Shown piece after piece: positions 21,901 to 32,234 of a DNA stretch of 42,077 bases. The stretch lies in NCBI GenBank assembly GCA_018398765.1, contig JAHBMJ010000716.1, positions 1 through 42,077 on the forward strand, read 5' to 3'. Each line of letters begins with the position of its first letter. Within the stretch, counting starts at the first letter, position 1. The notes beneath the pieces are model-generated. The model saw only the letters and a program-made list of their open reading frames with translations, did no database searches and was not told the DNA's origin. Made by a program: the position numbers and the translations under genes. The stretch is from Chromera velia (lineage: Eukaryota > Sar > Chromeraceae).

Positions 21901-22010
21901 AGTACTGTAACATGCCGAGAAGCACGGGAGGCCAACAGACCTCCTCCCTCTTTGGGCAAACCCTGTAACATGACCAAGTCTACTCCTAAAGACCGTGGAA
22001 TTACAACCAC
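14208..22010 (-). CDS. Large multi-exon helical protein with divergent C-terminal RAP-like domain
   Basis: Phase-consistent exons: 22010-19602, 19361-19250, 18870 to about 18685, 18411-18167, 17559-17398, 17040-17002, 16814-16575, 16108-15115 and 14815-14208, together about 1,650-1,700 residues. The likely start is the ATG at 21971, followed by a Ser/Arg-rich, acid-poor N-terminus (ASRASRHVTVLAETARR) that looks like a mitochondrial transit peptide; the open frame extends to 22010. The body is repeated amphipathic helices such as YLSAVQLAYFVNPLALA and DIVQVLNALAAFELSAG, the style of FASTK/RAP and related organelle RNA-binding proteins. The last exon reads VFSVDLLIPGG, then VRVNIGDLN, then GTKERMLQ and CELFHIPQ, following the order of a RAP domain (strand, E-V-D-G strand, G-x-T-x-x-K-R-x-x-L helix, V-x-x-I-P) but with the E-V-D-G residues replaced. 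RAP proteins usually process or stabilise organellar RNA. RAP assignment is moderate; the gene structure is well supported by phases, except the 3' end of exon 3. Confidence 0.6.
16393..16554. repeat. Compound microsatellite (GT)n(TA)n(GT)n(GA)n in an intron
   Basis: It lies in the intron between exons 16814-16575 and 16108-15115 of the RAP-like gene, only ~20 bases after the 5' splice site. On the transcribed minus strand it reads (CT)n then (CA)n. Confidence 0.95.
17592..17847. repeat. (GAA)n tract, intronic pyrimidine tract of the RAP-like gene
   Basis: About 255 bases of GAA repeats interrupted by GCA and AAC units. It ends about 30 bases before the 3' splice site at 17560. Read in the sense (minus) strand it is (TTC)n, so it forms a giant polypyrimidine tract leading to the acceptor. 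GAA tracts of this length can adopt triplex structures in other genomes. ORFs rich in Glu, Ser or Phe here are artefacts. Confidence 0.95.
18891..18953. repeat. (CA)n(GA)n microsatellite in an intron
   Basis: It lies about 20 bases upstream, in sense direction, of the exon-3 acceptor (18871) of the RAP-like gene; on the minus strand it reads (CT)n(GT)n and is part of the pyrimidine-rich intron end. Confidence 0.9.
19174..19267. repeat. Duplicated exon-end plus splice donor around a palindromic insert
   Basis: A 26-base segment (TGCCTGACCTTCGAGAAG and eight more bases) occurs identically at 19174-19199 and 19242-19267. Between them sit 42 bases with perfect 12-base inverted ends (GCATTTATTTTC / GAAAATAAATGC) around a partial tandem ATACAGAATTCATACAG. 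In the minus sense each copy holds the end of exon 2 of the RAP-like gene and a GAAG/GTCAGG 5' splice site, so there are two identical candidate donors 68 bases apart. Confidence 0.9.
19747..19763. repeat. 17-base C homopolymer inside the RAP-like coding exon
   Basis: On the minus strand it is G17 and encodes a polyglycine stretch (AGGGGGGGTED) near the end of exon 1. It is a slippage-prone site; a one-base error would shift the frame. Confidence 0.9.
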
Positions 22011-23079
22011 GTCTTGCAGAAAGGTCCCAAGTATTGCACTCTACAAGACCCCTAGAGCGAAGTCATCCATCTTTCCGCATATTGGTAGTGCTCTCCTCCC
22101 ACTTTTCAACGAGTCGTCGTCCATCATCCAAGGCGCATTCATTCAGGCGTGTCAGCCCATTGGGATAGCTAGGTTATCGAGCATGTGTGTATGCAATCTG
22201 AGATGGCTTTCTCAGAGTATCAGACTCTCAGTATTTATAATAACTTCGTCTGACACACCAATGCACAATCGATCACCGACTCACTGCATGGAGTACGTGA
22301 TTGGACCCGTCTCCTATCCGTCTCCTTCGGGCGTCTCCTTGCGATCCATGACGCACGCGATGACCCACGCGTGCATGAATCATTCTTGTCTTAAAAAAAA
22401 AAAAGGAAATAAATTTTAACATTCTTTTCTATTCACATGAATCACATCTGCTCTGTGTTTTTAGGCGTAGATTTTCAAATAGAAGAACTTTGGTTAGTCT
22501 TGGCACCGTCTTGCTTTGACATAAGAACAATCATGCATTATGTTTATTTCAATTTATCCATTCATTGATTCATGTTAATTCATGTTTGAACATCAGTTTT
22601 CTCTTATCTCGATTTGTTGGAGGTTTCCCTCTTAAGAGTTCACTCCCTATCACCTCCTCCATCAATCCTGTAGTGTACTGCAGTGAATCTGCATTTAGAT
22701 TTATAAAACTAACTAGAGCTAACTTCATATAGAAAGATTTTATTATGTTTCTTTACTTTTATCTCTATCTTTCAATTACAACATCTAATAAAAAAACACA
22801 ATGAAGAAAGGCATAGATTTTTTATTTTTATGACCTTCGATCAAATCCCCTAGTGTCACTAGAATAAAAGAGGGCTTGCATTACCACACAGGTGCAGTAA
22901 CTACCGGTATGGTCGGCGTGGGTCGCGAAGTGTATCAGCAACAGAGAAATTTTATATAAAAGGCGCATTAACATGTATATTTTCGCTTCATTCCTCTCTT
23001 TTAGATTCGCTGCCGCTCTGTCTGACGATGTTCGATCCTTGGTGAACTTTCCTTGATCAGCCACTCTCTTCCTTTCTGC
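22011..23079. other. Spacer between the RAP-like gene and the GST gene
   Basis: 22011-22390 is mixed composition and contains the presumed promoter and 5' UTR of the RAP-like gene (minus), with an A12 run at 22392. 22400-22820 is AT-rich with no ORF of note. 22830-23079 is 3' of the GST stop and presumably contains its 3' UTR. No RNA gene was recognised. Confidence 0.5.
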
Positions 23080-25223
23080 CTACTTTCTTCTTCCGGGTTG
23101 AGCGTAGTAGGCGATCACTGAGGGAATCTGGTAGAACCTCTTGATGTACGCGTCTATGCAGGGGTACTTCTTCAAAACGTTCTTGTTGATCCCTGCAAAA
23201 AGAACAGAAACAGACCGAGGGAGAAAGAAAGAAACAAAGAAGCAGAAACAGAGACGGCACACACAAGAACAAACAGGAAGAATGCGTGAAGGAGTTTGAC
23301 ACTTTGCAATCCGCACCGGTGCCATGCTTTTCAGGAATGTAAGAAAGGCTGTTGGAGGCTTCCGATGGGCGACACGCACAGACCCAAACAGAAACAAACG
23401 GATCCAAAGACGCCCAGACACACATACAGTGCATGCAACAAATTTGATTTGCATCTGTCTGCGAGCAACCACATCAGACAGAAGAGAAGTAGGACGAGAA
23501 GCAGGCAGGCAGAACAGGTGGGCGTCGAAGGCGAATGAAAGAACTTCGCAGACAGACGCAAGACAAGCTCCCAGAACGGGCACAAAGCCAAGCAGGTTCA
23601 CCGAGTCTGTCTGAAAGCAGACCCGCACTCCGCCCCAACCCTCTCTGACTAAATTTTGTTTGTGGCGTGTACTGGATCGTGCGTTTTGGTTTCTCTTTTG
23701 CATAAGAAGGGGAGGGACCCTCTTCCACTTCGTCTCTTCTTTGTCGTCAAAAAAGCAAATCAATGGACAGGTCAAAAAAGTGCATTGACGGAACGCAACG
23801 AAAGGAAGGCAGATAATGAGGACATGCGCATATACGGGAATCAAGAGAGAATGGATTTTTGCCTTTATGAAGGAGAGGAAGTACGAGAAGCAGAACAGGA
23901 CGACCAGCGTGACTCCCCAAGAGACCGGGTGAGTCAGACAAAAGCTGGCAGACAGACGAGGACGCAGTTGATAACTGCCAGCAAAATTCTCTCTCTACTT
24001 CAAGGGAAGAGACGTTCCCTTCTTTGCCTAGGGAAGCACCATCGTTAGACCTTGAAGACCTCTGCTGCTTGTGCCACTCTCCCCCTGCAGACTCGGCCCG
24101 CCTGCTCCTCGTACGGCCTCTCTTCATTCGTTTGTGCACGTGCTTCATGCAGGTCCTGATTCTTTCCTTTTCTGAAGATCTGACTTACCCCCCCCCGCCT
24201 CCCACATTGACGTCTGAGGAACTTAAGCGACCGACCTTTGAGTGTGGTCACCCACTCCAGTCGTGACACAATGATGAAGTCCGCAATTGTCGGTTCTGCG
24301 GTGTGTGCAATCCACTCGCCCCGAGCCTTCGCGATTCGACTTTCAAAATTTGCTGCGCACACAGAAGAAGAAGAAGAAAACTTTTTCCACATCTGACCTC
24401 ACTCAGCAACAATCGCTGGCAGCTCCACAGATCCACTCACAAGAGTCCTGCCGGCACTTCAAAGGATCACCAAAATGCAAACCGCGGCAAAAAAGAGACT
24501 GTTTGGGATTTTTGACGTTGCAACGATTATGACCGCACTACAGGAGGCAAATGCGACAGCAGCGCTGATGTGTTTGTTTCGCCTTTTATTTTGAATGAAG
24601 GAGCCACTCAACTGATATACGCATACATGTGCAGAAACCCTCCCGCCGACATCCCATTTATGCAAACTCTTTATAGCACCCCCGTCCCCCCAGAACCTGT
24701 GAGGCACAAGGCAGTGAATTAATCGGAGAGGAAACAACACGCAATTTCGGCCGACTGCCCCACGCACACATCACCTACCCAAGTGCCTTGGAAGGATGTA
24801 GTCATTGATGGTTTTGATGATCACTGCGTGTGCAGACTCTTCATTTTCAGGCTCTCCCAGGCAGTCAAAGCCCCGGTCTGCCTTCTCCTCCAAAACAGTC
24901 AGCCCCATGGCCATGTCCTCCGCCTGCTCGATCAACGCATCCACTGCCGCTCCTTGCAGAGGGTCGTCTGGGTAGAGGCCCGAGGTCCTTCCGATGTATC
25001 TCGCAATGGCGGTTGCAGATATCAGAACATTGGTGCCATCAACAACAAGAGAAGGAACCTCCAAATGGCTGAAAGCTCCCGACTTTTTTTTCGTAAAGAG
25101 GTCTCTGTCTAGGCGTACGTCTTCGAAAGGCAACTGGGCGTGATGCATGAGGAGACGGAGAGGCTCTCCTGTTCCCTTCGCGTCGAAATAAAAAAACCGG
25201 AGCTTCGGCTTCTCATCCGGCAT
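23080..25223 (-). CDS. Glutathione S-transferase, sigma/alpha-like
   Basis: Three exons: 25223-24779, 24352-24236 and 23192-23080. All have GT-AG introns and matching phase 1, and total 675 nt (224 residues plus stop), the usual length of cytosolic GSTs. The N-terminal thioredoxin-fold domain reads LRFFYFDAKGTGEPLR, with Tyr12 in the position of the catalytic Tyr of sigma/alpha/mu/pi classes. EVPSLV supplies the cis-Pro (P57) and ISATAIARYI the Ser (S69) that binds the glutathione gamma-glutamyl group. The helical C-terminal domain includes PTIADFIIVSRLEW, the conserved T-x-A-D N-capping motif, and ends KNVLKKYPCIDAYIKRF, the usual L-x-x-x-P-x-L-x-x-x family pattern. It conjugates glutathione to electrophiles or acts as an isomerase/peroxidase; the substrate cannot be read from sequence. 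No signal peptide, so probably cytosolic. It shares an ~800-bp upstream region with CFAP70. Confidence 0.94.
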
Positions 25224-26029
25224 GGTTTTAAATCAGCCTTCCTCCGATTAACGTGAACAGGCTCACTTTCAGGAGGCACCACTGTGGATAATGCTGTTAC
25301 GGACAGCGACGCCGAGCGGAAGCTATTCCGTGCACGACGGAGTCGATTTGTCAAAAGTCAACTTGATTAAGCGTGTGACCTAAATACAGTCTTCGGTCGA
25401 TGCAACCTATGATTTGATGAGCAGACGGACGATCAGATGGAGGGGCCAGGAAGGTTGAAACAGTCGTGGAGGCACTCGAGGGTCCGACATGGGTCCGACA
25501 GCTTTTCAACGCAAATCGATCTGTCTGCATGATGGTCGATGTGCCAGCATGTGGCAGCATGCCCCGGCACGAGTGCCGCGCCGCGCACGAAGTCGGCCCA
25601 CAGTTTCGGAACTTTTGGTGCATGCATGGTCGGACCCCGCGATCGAAGCCATTGCATGGATTCATATATGGATTTGTTTAATTGTAGACCACGGGTCGTT
25701 GTGCGTTCGATCCTGCAATCATTGTCATTCAATGTCGGATCTGAAAAGTCGAAGAAGCAGTCTAGTCAGTGATCGAGGCCCACCTGCGTCGTTGAAATGG
25801 CAAACAGTTTGACACCGGCTCGCAAAGCCCCCCAATGAGACTCTGATTGGATAGGCTTCGTGTCTTTCTTCTGGTGTTGCTTTACGGCAACACCTCACCG
25901 CAACAGACGTACTCTCCATCGGGCTTGTCAGAGAGAGATTGAGTGAGGCCGTTCTGGGTTTGTCCGTTCACCCCTTTCCTTCCGGGATCTCGCTATTCTT
26001 GCGACGCCTTCTCTTTCTGAACGATCGCG
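25224..26029. promoter_or_regulatory. Divergent (head-to-head) intergenic region between GST and CFAP70
   Basis: Both start codons face away from this 806-bp segment, so it must hold both promoters. One TGCATGCA octamer lies at 25619-25626, within a GC-rich block (25545-25630) that contains GTGCCAGCATGTGGCAGCAT and CGGCACGAGTGCCG imperfect dyads. No TATA box at a convincing distance was seen. Short ORFs on both strands (25351-25732) are not supported. Confidence 0.55.
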
Positions 26030-28729
26030 ATGGCGCAACCAGGGGAGGATGCTCAAAATTTGGGAAACCCTGCTGAAGAATTCCCAGTCTTCAACATTGA
26101 GGTTCGTGAGAAGAGGGGGATGGGAAGGATTGGAAGCGGGAAACAACCAGACGCTTCAGAAATAAGAGAACGTGTACGTGATGGAAGAAAGAGATATAGA
26201 ATATCAACGTCAACAGTAGGAAGGATACCAAAAAGAGAAAGCATGGCAGACTGAGATGCGTATCTGAGCTTCTCTCAAGTGATACCAACTATGCTTGGGC
26301 TGTTCTGTCACCTGACCCAGCCACTGCCTCCGCTTTGTTTCCCACGCTGTCTGACCACTTCCTGATTTCAGGTATTTCGGGTTTGGAACCTTCCACGGGA
26401 CCTCGCAACGACAGTCCAACTCTCAGGTGTGTTTGCCTGCTATGTCTGGTCTTCTTTACTTGCGTGTCATTTCTCCATGAGACCACGCATCCAAAGCGCC
26501 CCTACTGCTCTCTGGTTTTCGCGGTTCTTCCTGTCTTTCTCTAAACGCCTTCATGTGACCACATCATCATCCATGTGCGCTCATGTAGCTCCACAGAATT
26601 TGCAGATGTAAAGTCTCTAGCGAGGTGAGATACGAAGACAGATAGAGAGGCTCTACAGTCACCAGAAAGACAATCAGTCCCTTATTATTCTATCCGCCTG
26701 CGCTCTCAGACACATGCATACGTTTGTTGATGCTCTCTCTTCATCCCATCTATCTGTGCGTTCTGATTTGTTAACGTCTTGATCGTATACGCGCAGGATT
26801 CACCCCATCGGTTCTGACCTCGCAGAAGACAGAGCCCAGCAGCGAGCCGGTCAGTGGACGCAGTAGCTCACTTTCTCTTCCCCCCCCCCCTCGTTCTCAC
26901 AAATACACCCCGAGGCAAGCAAGAAGAAGAGGAGAGAGGGAAGGGCCCCTTCCGTCGCCCTGACGGACTCGCAGACCAAGAGGGTCTGCCTGAGTGACGC
27001 CTCGTGACCATACCAACCAGACAGGATTATCAAAGCGTGCCGAATCGAAAATCTTGTTGCAAAGCCAGTGCGGGGGACCGAGTTGTCAAAGGGATTCCGC
27101 CCTCTGTTTTCGTTTTTATCATCCCTTGACTGTTCCTCTCCCTGCACGACGCAATGAATGAATGAATGAATTAATGAATGAATCTCTCCACCTCGCCCTG
27201 CTTGTCTTCCCCGCAGGGCCCGTTTCTTTTCGATGGAGAGAACAAAAACGTGGAGGTGCCTTTCAAGGACGGTCAGTCAGTCAGTCAGTCAGTCGACCGG
27301 TCAGTCTGAATCCCATGACGTCTTTGCAACTCCTCTGTGTACGTTCGCGCATTCGTTCCTCCCTTGGAGTCTCTTCTCTTTGTACTCTCCTGTTCTTAAT
27401 GTCTCTCTCCCTCAAAGAAGGTGACTTTCTTTTTTGATTTGGGAACCTTCCAGCGTATCAGTCATACGCCTTTCCACAACAGCTCTCCTCCCGCCCTGTT
27501 GATGCAAGCAGTGCCAGAGGAAGCCTTGCTGGACCGGATCGTCACTCAGCCTCTGGTCGTCACCGTCCTGGATTCATCGGCAGGAGGGAACGTCGACGTC
27601 AGTCCGTCCGTCCGTCTGTCCCTCAGGGGGGGTGCAGTTAGTTCAGTTGATTCACTTCACTAGACTTTCTGTCTCGTGGAGCTTTCGTCGCTAATGTTGT
27701 CGGCATAAGTTTGGGCTGCAAGGTCCTCATCTTTCTTTCTTCTCATTACCTTCCTGCCCAAATCGCCAAACTCTCCCGTCTCTCTACTGCTCCCCGATGT
27801 CGCATGCGTGTGTGTGTGTATGTGTGTGTGTTGATCTGTATGTGTTTGCAGGAACAACCACAAATCGGCAAATGCAAAATCGACCTTTCTCACTTGATTC
27901 ATGGCGACACTGCGCTAGAAGAGACCAGGTTCCACGTTCCCCTCACTCCAACATACGACGCCATGTGGGATGAGCCTCTGCCTCCTGCAGGGGCGGCAGG
28001 GGAGGGGGAAGCTCAAGCAGGTGCTACAGAGGGGGGGGCAGAGGCAGCTACTCGTCAGTCTGACCATTTGTTTTACTGTTGGCTTCCACACTTGTTGCTT
28101 CCCTTTGCGGAGTCAAGTGATCACATTCGCGCATATTCTTTCTTTTTTTCATATTTCATTCGTGTCAGAGTTTCTGTATCCTGTCAGATGCCGCCAGCTG
28201 GCCGCAAAGCCATCATGTATTTCTGCCGGTCGAACAGTCAGAGTCATTCAGATGCGCCCACATAAACAGAAACACACACACACACACACAGGGAGGGGAT
28301 GAGAGCGAGGGAAAGACAGAAAGCGGGAAAACGGGGGAAAGTGAGAGGGCGGCCTCTTTGTACCACTTTCACCATTGCTATCACTGTAGTCGCACTGAGC
28401 ACTCTGTCGTTCTTCCCCTCCTTTCCCCTCTGCCCTCTGCCTGCAGCGGAAGCGGAGCCACGTGAACGTCAGTCCGTCCGAAGAGAGTTCTCTTTTTCTG
28501 TTCTTCGCTGACCTGCAGCATGTCATTCCTTCTTCTTCCTTCGGCTGATCGGGTTTGTTTGGGGAACCTTGCCAGACGTTCAGATTCAAACTTCGAAAAC
28601 GCAGAAGTGGCGCTCGCAGAAGTGCTTCGAAATGCGCACGCAAATGCTTCTGTCTATCTGTCTGTCTGTCTGTCTGTTTTGTCTGTTGTGTTCATGAAGA
28701 AAAGGAGGGAGAAGAAGAAGAAACATATA

Positions 28730-28764
<35 letters not shown>

Positions 28765-28808
28765 CATGTGTGTCCATGAAGAAAAGAAGGGAGAAGAAGA
28801 AACATATA

Positions 28809-28842
<34 letters not shown>

Positions 28843-28999
28843 TTCTTGTCTTGAATGGAAGCAGCAGAGGAGTAGCGTGTGAAACCAGTGATCACGTGAA
28901 AGTCCGTCGGGAGGTGGAGAGGCAAGCGGCGCTTAACTCTCACCTTTCGGGCCCCCTGCCCACGCTGTTTGATTGTTGGTGCTGTTCTTTTGTCTTTGT

Positions 29000-29031
<32 letters not shown>

Positions 29032-29094
29032 TTCTTTCTTTCTTTCTTTCTTTCTTTCTTTTCTTTCTTTCTTTCTTTCTTTCTTTTCTTTCGT

Positions 29095-29126
<32 letters not shown>

Positions 29127-29178
29127 TTTGTCTGTTGTGTTCATGAAGAAAAGGAGGGAGAAGAAGAAGAAATATATA

Positions 29179-29236
<58 letters not shown>

Positions 29237-31517
29237 GTATATAGTCTGTGTGTGTATATAGTCTGTCTGTGTATTTTGTTTGTTCTTCTCTCCACATGCA
29301 GGCTTGATGACGGAAGTGGAGATCCGCGTGACCACAGGGCGTCTGTTGGGGCCCCCAGAAGACAGAAAGGACTGGAACGTGCTTAGCGTCAAGGTGAGTG
29401 AGTGTGTGGGGGGAGGGCTGTGAGTGAGTCAATGAATGGAGACACAAATGAATGAAAACCCATTCATCAGGAGGAGGAGAACGGCATCACACATGCAGCC
29501 AGAAAAGAAGAGGGCAGAGAGAGAAACGTGTCGACAGTGGAGTGAAGACATTCAAGGCAGAGCAGAGAGAGAAAGTGAGATAGATAGCCGAACAAACAAA
29601 CAACAGAGAGAGAGAGAGAGAGAGGCAAAAAGTCAAAACCCACAGGTACTTCTCGCCGCTTCAAACTTGTTCCAAGAGTGGGTACCTTGATAGATCAGCG
29701 TTTCATGCAAATTTCCTTTTTTGTTTGCAGGCTGTGGGTGCGTATGCTTTACCTGCAACTCTCTCTTCTTACGGAGTCTTGAACGACGACCCGGAGACCC
29801 ACCCTTTTGCATACACGGTACGTCACCTAAATGATCGGCTGGCGGAAATGAGTCGGAGAAGCTGTGGCTTTTTTGAGAGACGCTTTTCGTCCCTAGAGAT
29901 ACTGAAAAACTTTCTTTCTTTTTTGGGGGGGGCGTCGGGTGTGATGGAAGCAAGAGGAGTCGAAGTTTTTGAAAATTTTTCTGAATCTCTTCTCCTCTTA
30001 TTTCCCTCCTTCATCTCTCCGTCTCCTCCTGCATTTGTCTCTCGATCAGATCCGCACGTTGGGCACAAAAGTGGGTGAGGGCACTCTGGTTCGGTCTGTG
30101 GTGGACTCTCTCAACAACGGTCGGTCTTTCTCTCTGTCTGTCAGTGAGTGAGTGAGTCAGCGGAGCGGCATCAATTCGTGGGTGTGCTTGTTCTTTTTGT
30201 TGTTTCTCTCGATCAATTGGAGCGATGTGAGGCTCCTCATACACTTCACTCCAGAGGCTCCGAATTTGGGTGGGCGTGAGACGTTACCACTTCTGCTCAG
30301 TCTTACCTCTGGATTCGTTTCGTGGATGTGTGCTAGCAGAGGTGCTGCAATGCTGGCAATCTGCAATATATTTGCTGTCTTCACATTTCTTTGGGCTTTT
30401 CCCTCTTTTTTCTTCTGCAGAGAAGAAAAATGTTCCGCAGGCCGGCAAAGGAGCGAAGAAGAGCCCTGCCGAGCTTGAGGCTGAACAGGCCGAGTTCGAA
30501 GCGAAAGTGAAGGAGATCGACGAAGAATTGGAGAGAATTGAAGGTGCGTTTGGAAGTCGGTGCGCTTGTGTCGGGTGGGCTAGGATGAGGCGATCTGCAA
30601 ATTGGTTGAGAATGAAGACGCTGCTCTTTGGTCACTTTAATTTGCTCTCTCTCTCTGGCTGGCTTTGTGTGTGTTGACCTTTTGTCCATTCTTCCCTCTC
30701 TGCAGCGAGCTTGAACGATGAGAGCATCGGAGAGGAAGAAAAACGAAAACTGGCAGCAGGTGCGTGAGCGTGAAGGGGTCATGTTCTCTGACTCTTCGCC
30801 TCCAACATTTTTTGTATTCTGTTCCTAGGTCTGATACATAAATCCAGAAGGAGCGGTGCTGATTTTTGTCAAAGTATCACCCACAGGGGAGCTTGAACGG
30901 ATCTCGAGAGGACGACAGGCAGACAGGCAAATTGTATACTGGAGAAGCATAAAAGGGGGCCAATGGTCATTCAGCACGCTTGCAGCAAAGAGACAGAAGA
31001 CGGGAGAACGGATAGAGAGAGTTCCGTGTTTCGTGACTGGAGTTTGCTCTTTGTATTTTCTCTTTTTGATCTAGGAGTTCTTCAACTGTGTACGCATCGT
31101 TTATTCTTTCCCCTTTCATTTGCAAACCCACTCGTTGGTTCCACTTGAATACGTGTCCCCACCCCCTCCCTCCCTCCCTGCCTTCCTGGCTGCCTGAAGA
31201 GTACTCCAAACTTCGGATCATCTGGAACTCCCCTGGAGGGAACCAGATGGAAGTCTATAGGGGAAGACAGGTGAGGGAGGACGGGGGGGGAGACGTAGGG
31301 GGGTATTTTTGGAAGTGGAAAAGAGCAGAGGGGGGAGAGAGACACCAGCAACATTTCTGTCGCATGCTGGTTGCCTCTGCTGTTTGAGACCCTTTTCGTC
31401 TTTTTGATCGAGGTAGGAGGCAGAGAGATCGCGTTGGGGAGATGGAGAACTGGCAGACACGTCCCTCGTCACTCACTCACTCTCCAATGCAGGGGGTGAA
31501 TGGAAGGATCACACATA

Positions 31518-31548
<31 letters not shown>

Positions 31549-31569
31549 TGAATGGAAGGATCACACACA

Positions 31570-31623
<54 letters not shown>

Positions 31624-32174
31624 CGCATGAGAACGCAAAAGAAGAGAGAGAGCATCAATGTCCTGTTTTGGCACCGTCAGCGGGCCCTCAATGGCATCCT
31701 GTCTCTCTTGAGATGTCTCTCGAGAAATCCTTCCTGTTGTTCTGGGTCCCTCCTTGCAATGCAACAACTGCTCGACGACGTCTGTGCTTGCAGTTTCTCC
31801 AAAACTTCCAGACAATGCTCGACCGCCAGGGAGGGGTCTGGGTGTACTTCTATCCTAGGCCCAAGGCACAGGCACCGGAGGCGGTGAGTCAAAGGACGTT
31901 TGTGAAATCTGTTTCGAAAGGAGGATGGTTTCCTTTTTTTCTCCTCCCGCTCTACTTCCCCTGCTTATGAGCAAACTGCATACATCCCTGACCTTCGCTT
32001 CTGTCTTTAAATTTACATAATCTGGTCTGGTCAAGTTTTTTCTTTTTTCTTTGCTCATCGAGGCGCCTTTTTCTGGTTCTTCAGTTCCTTCGATTGGGTG
32101 ACGCCGTCTCCCTCCTGATTTCTTTTTTTGCTCCTTCCATCCTTTGCTGTACATGTTTTTTGTTTTGCGTGTGT

Positions 32175-32234
<60 letters not shown>

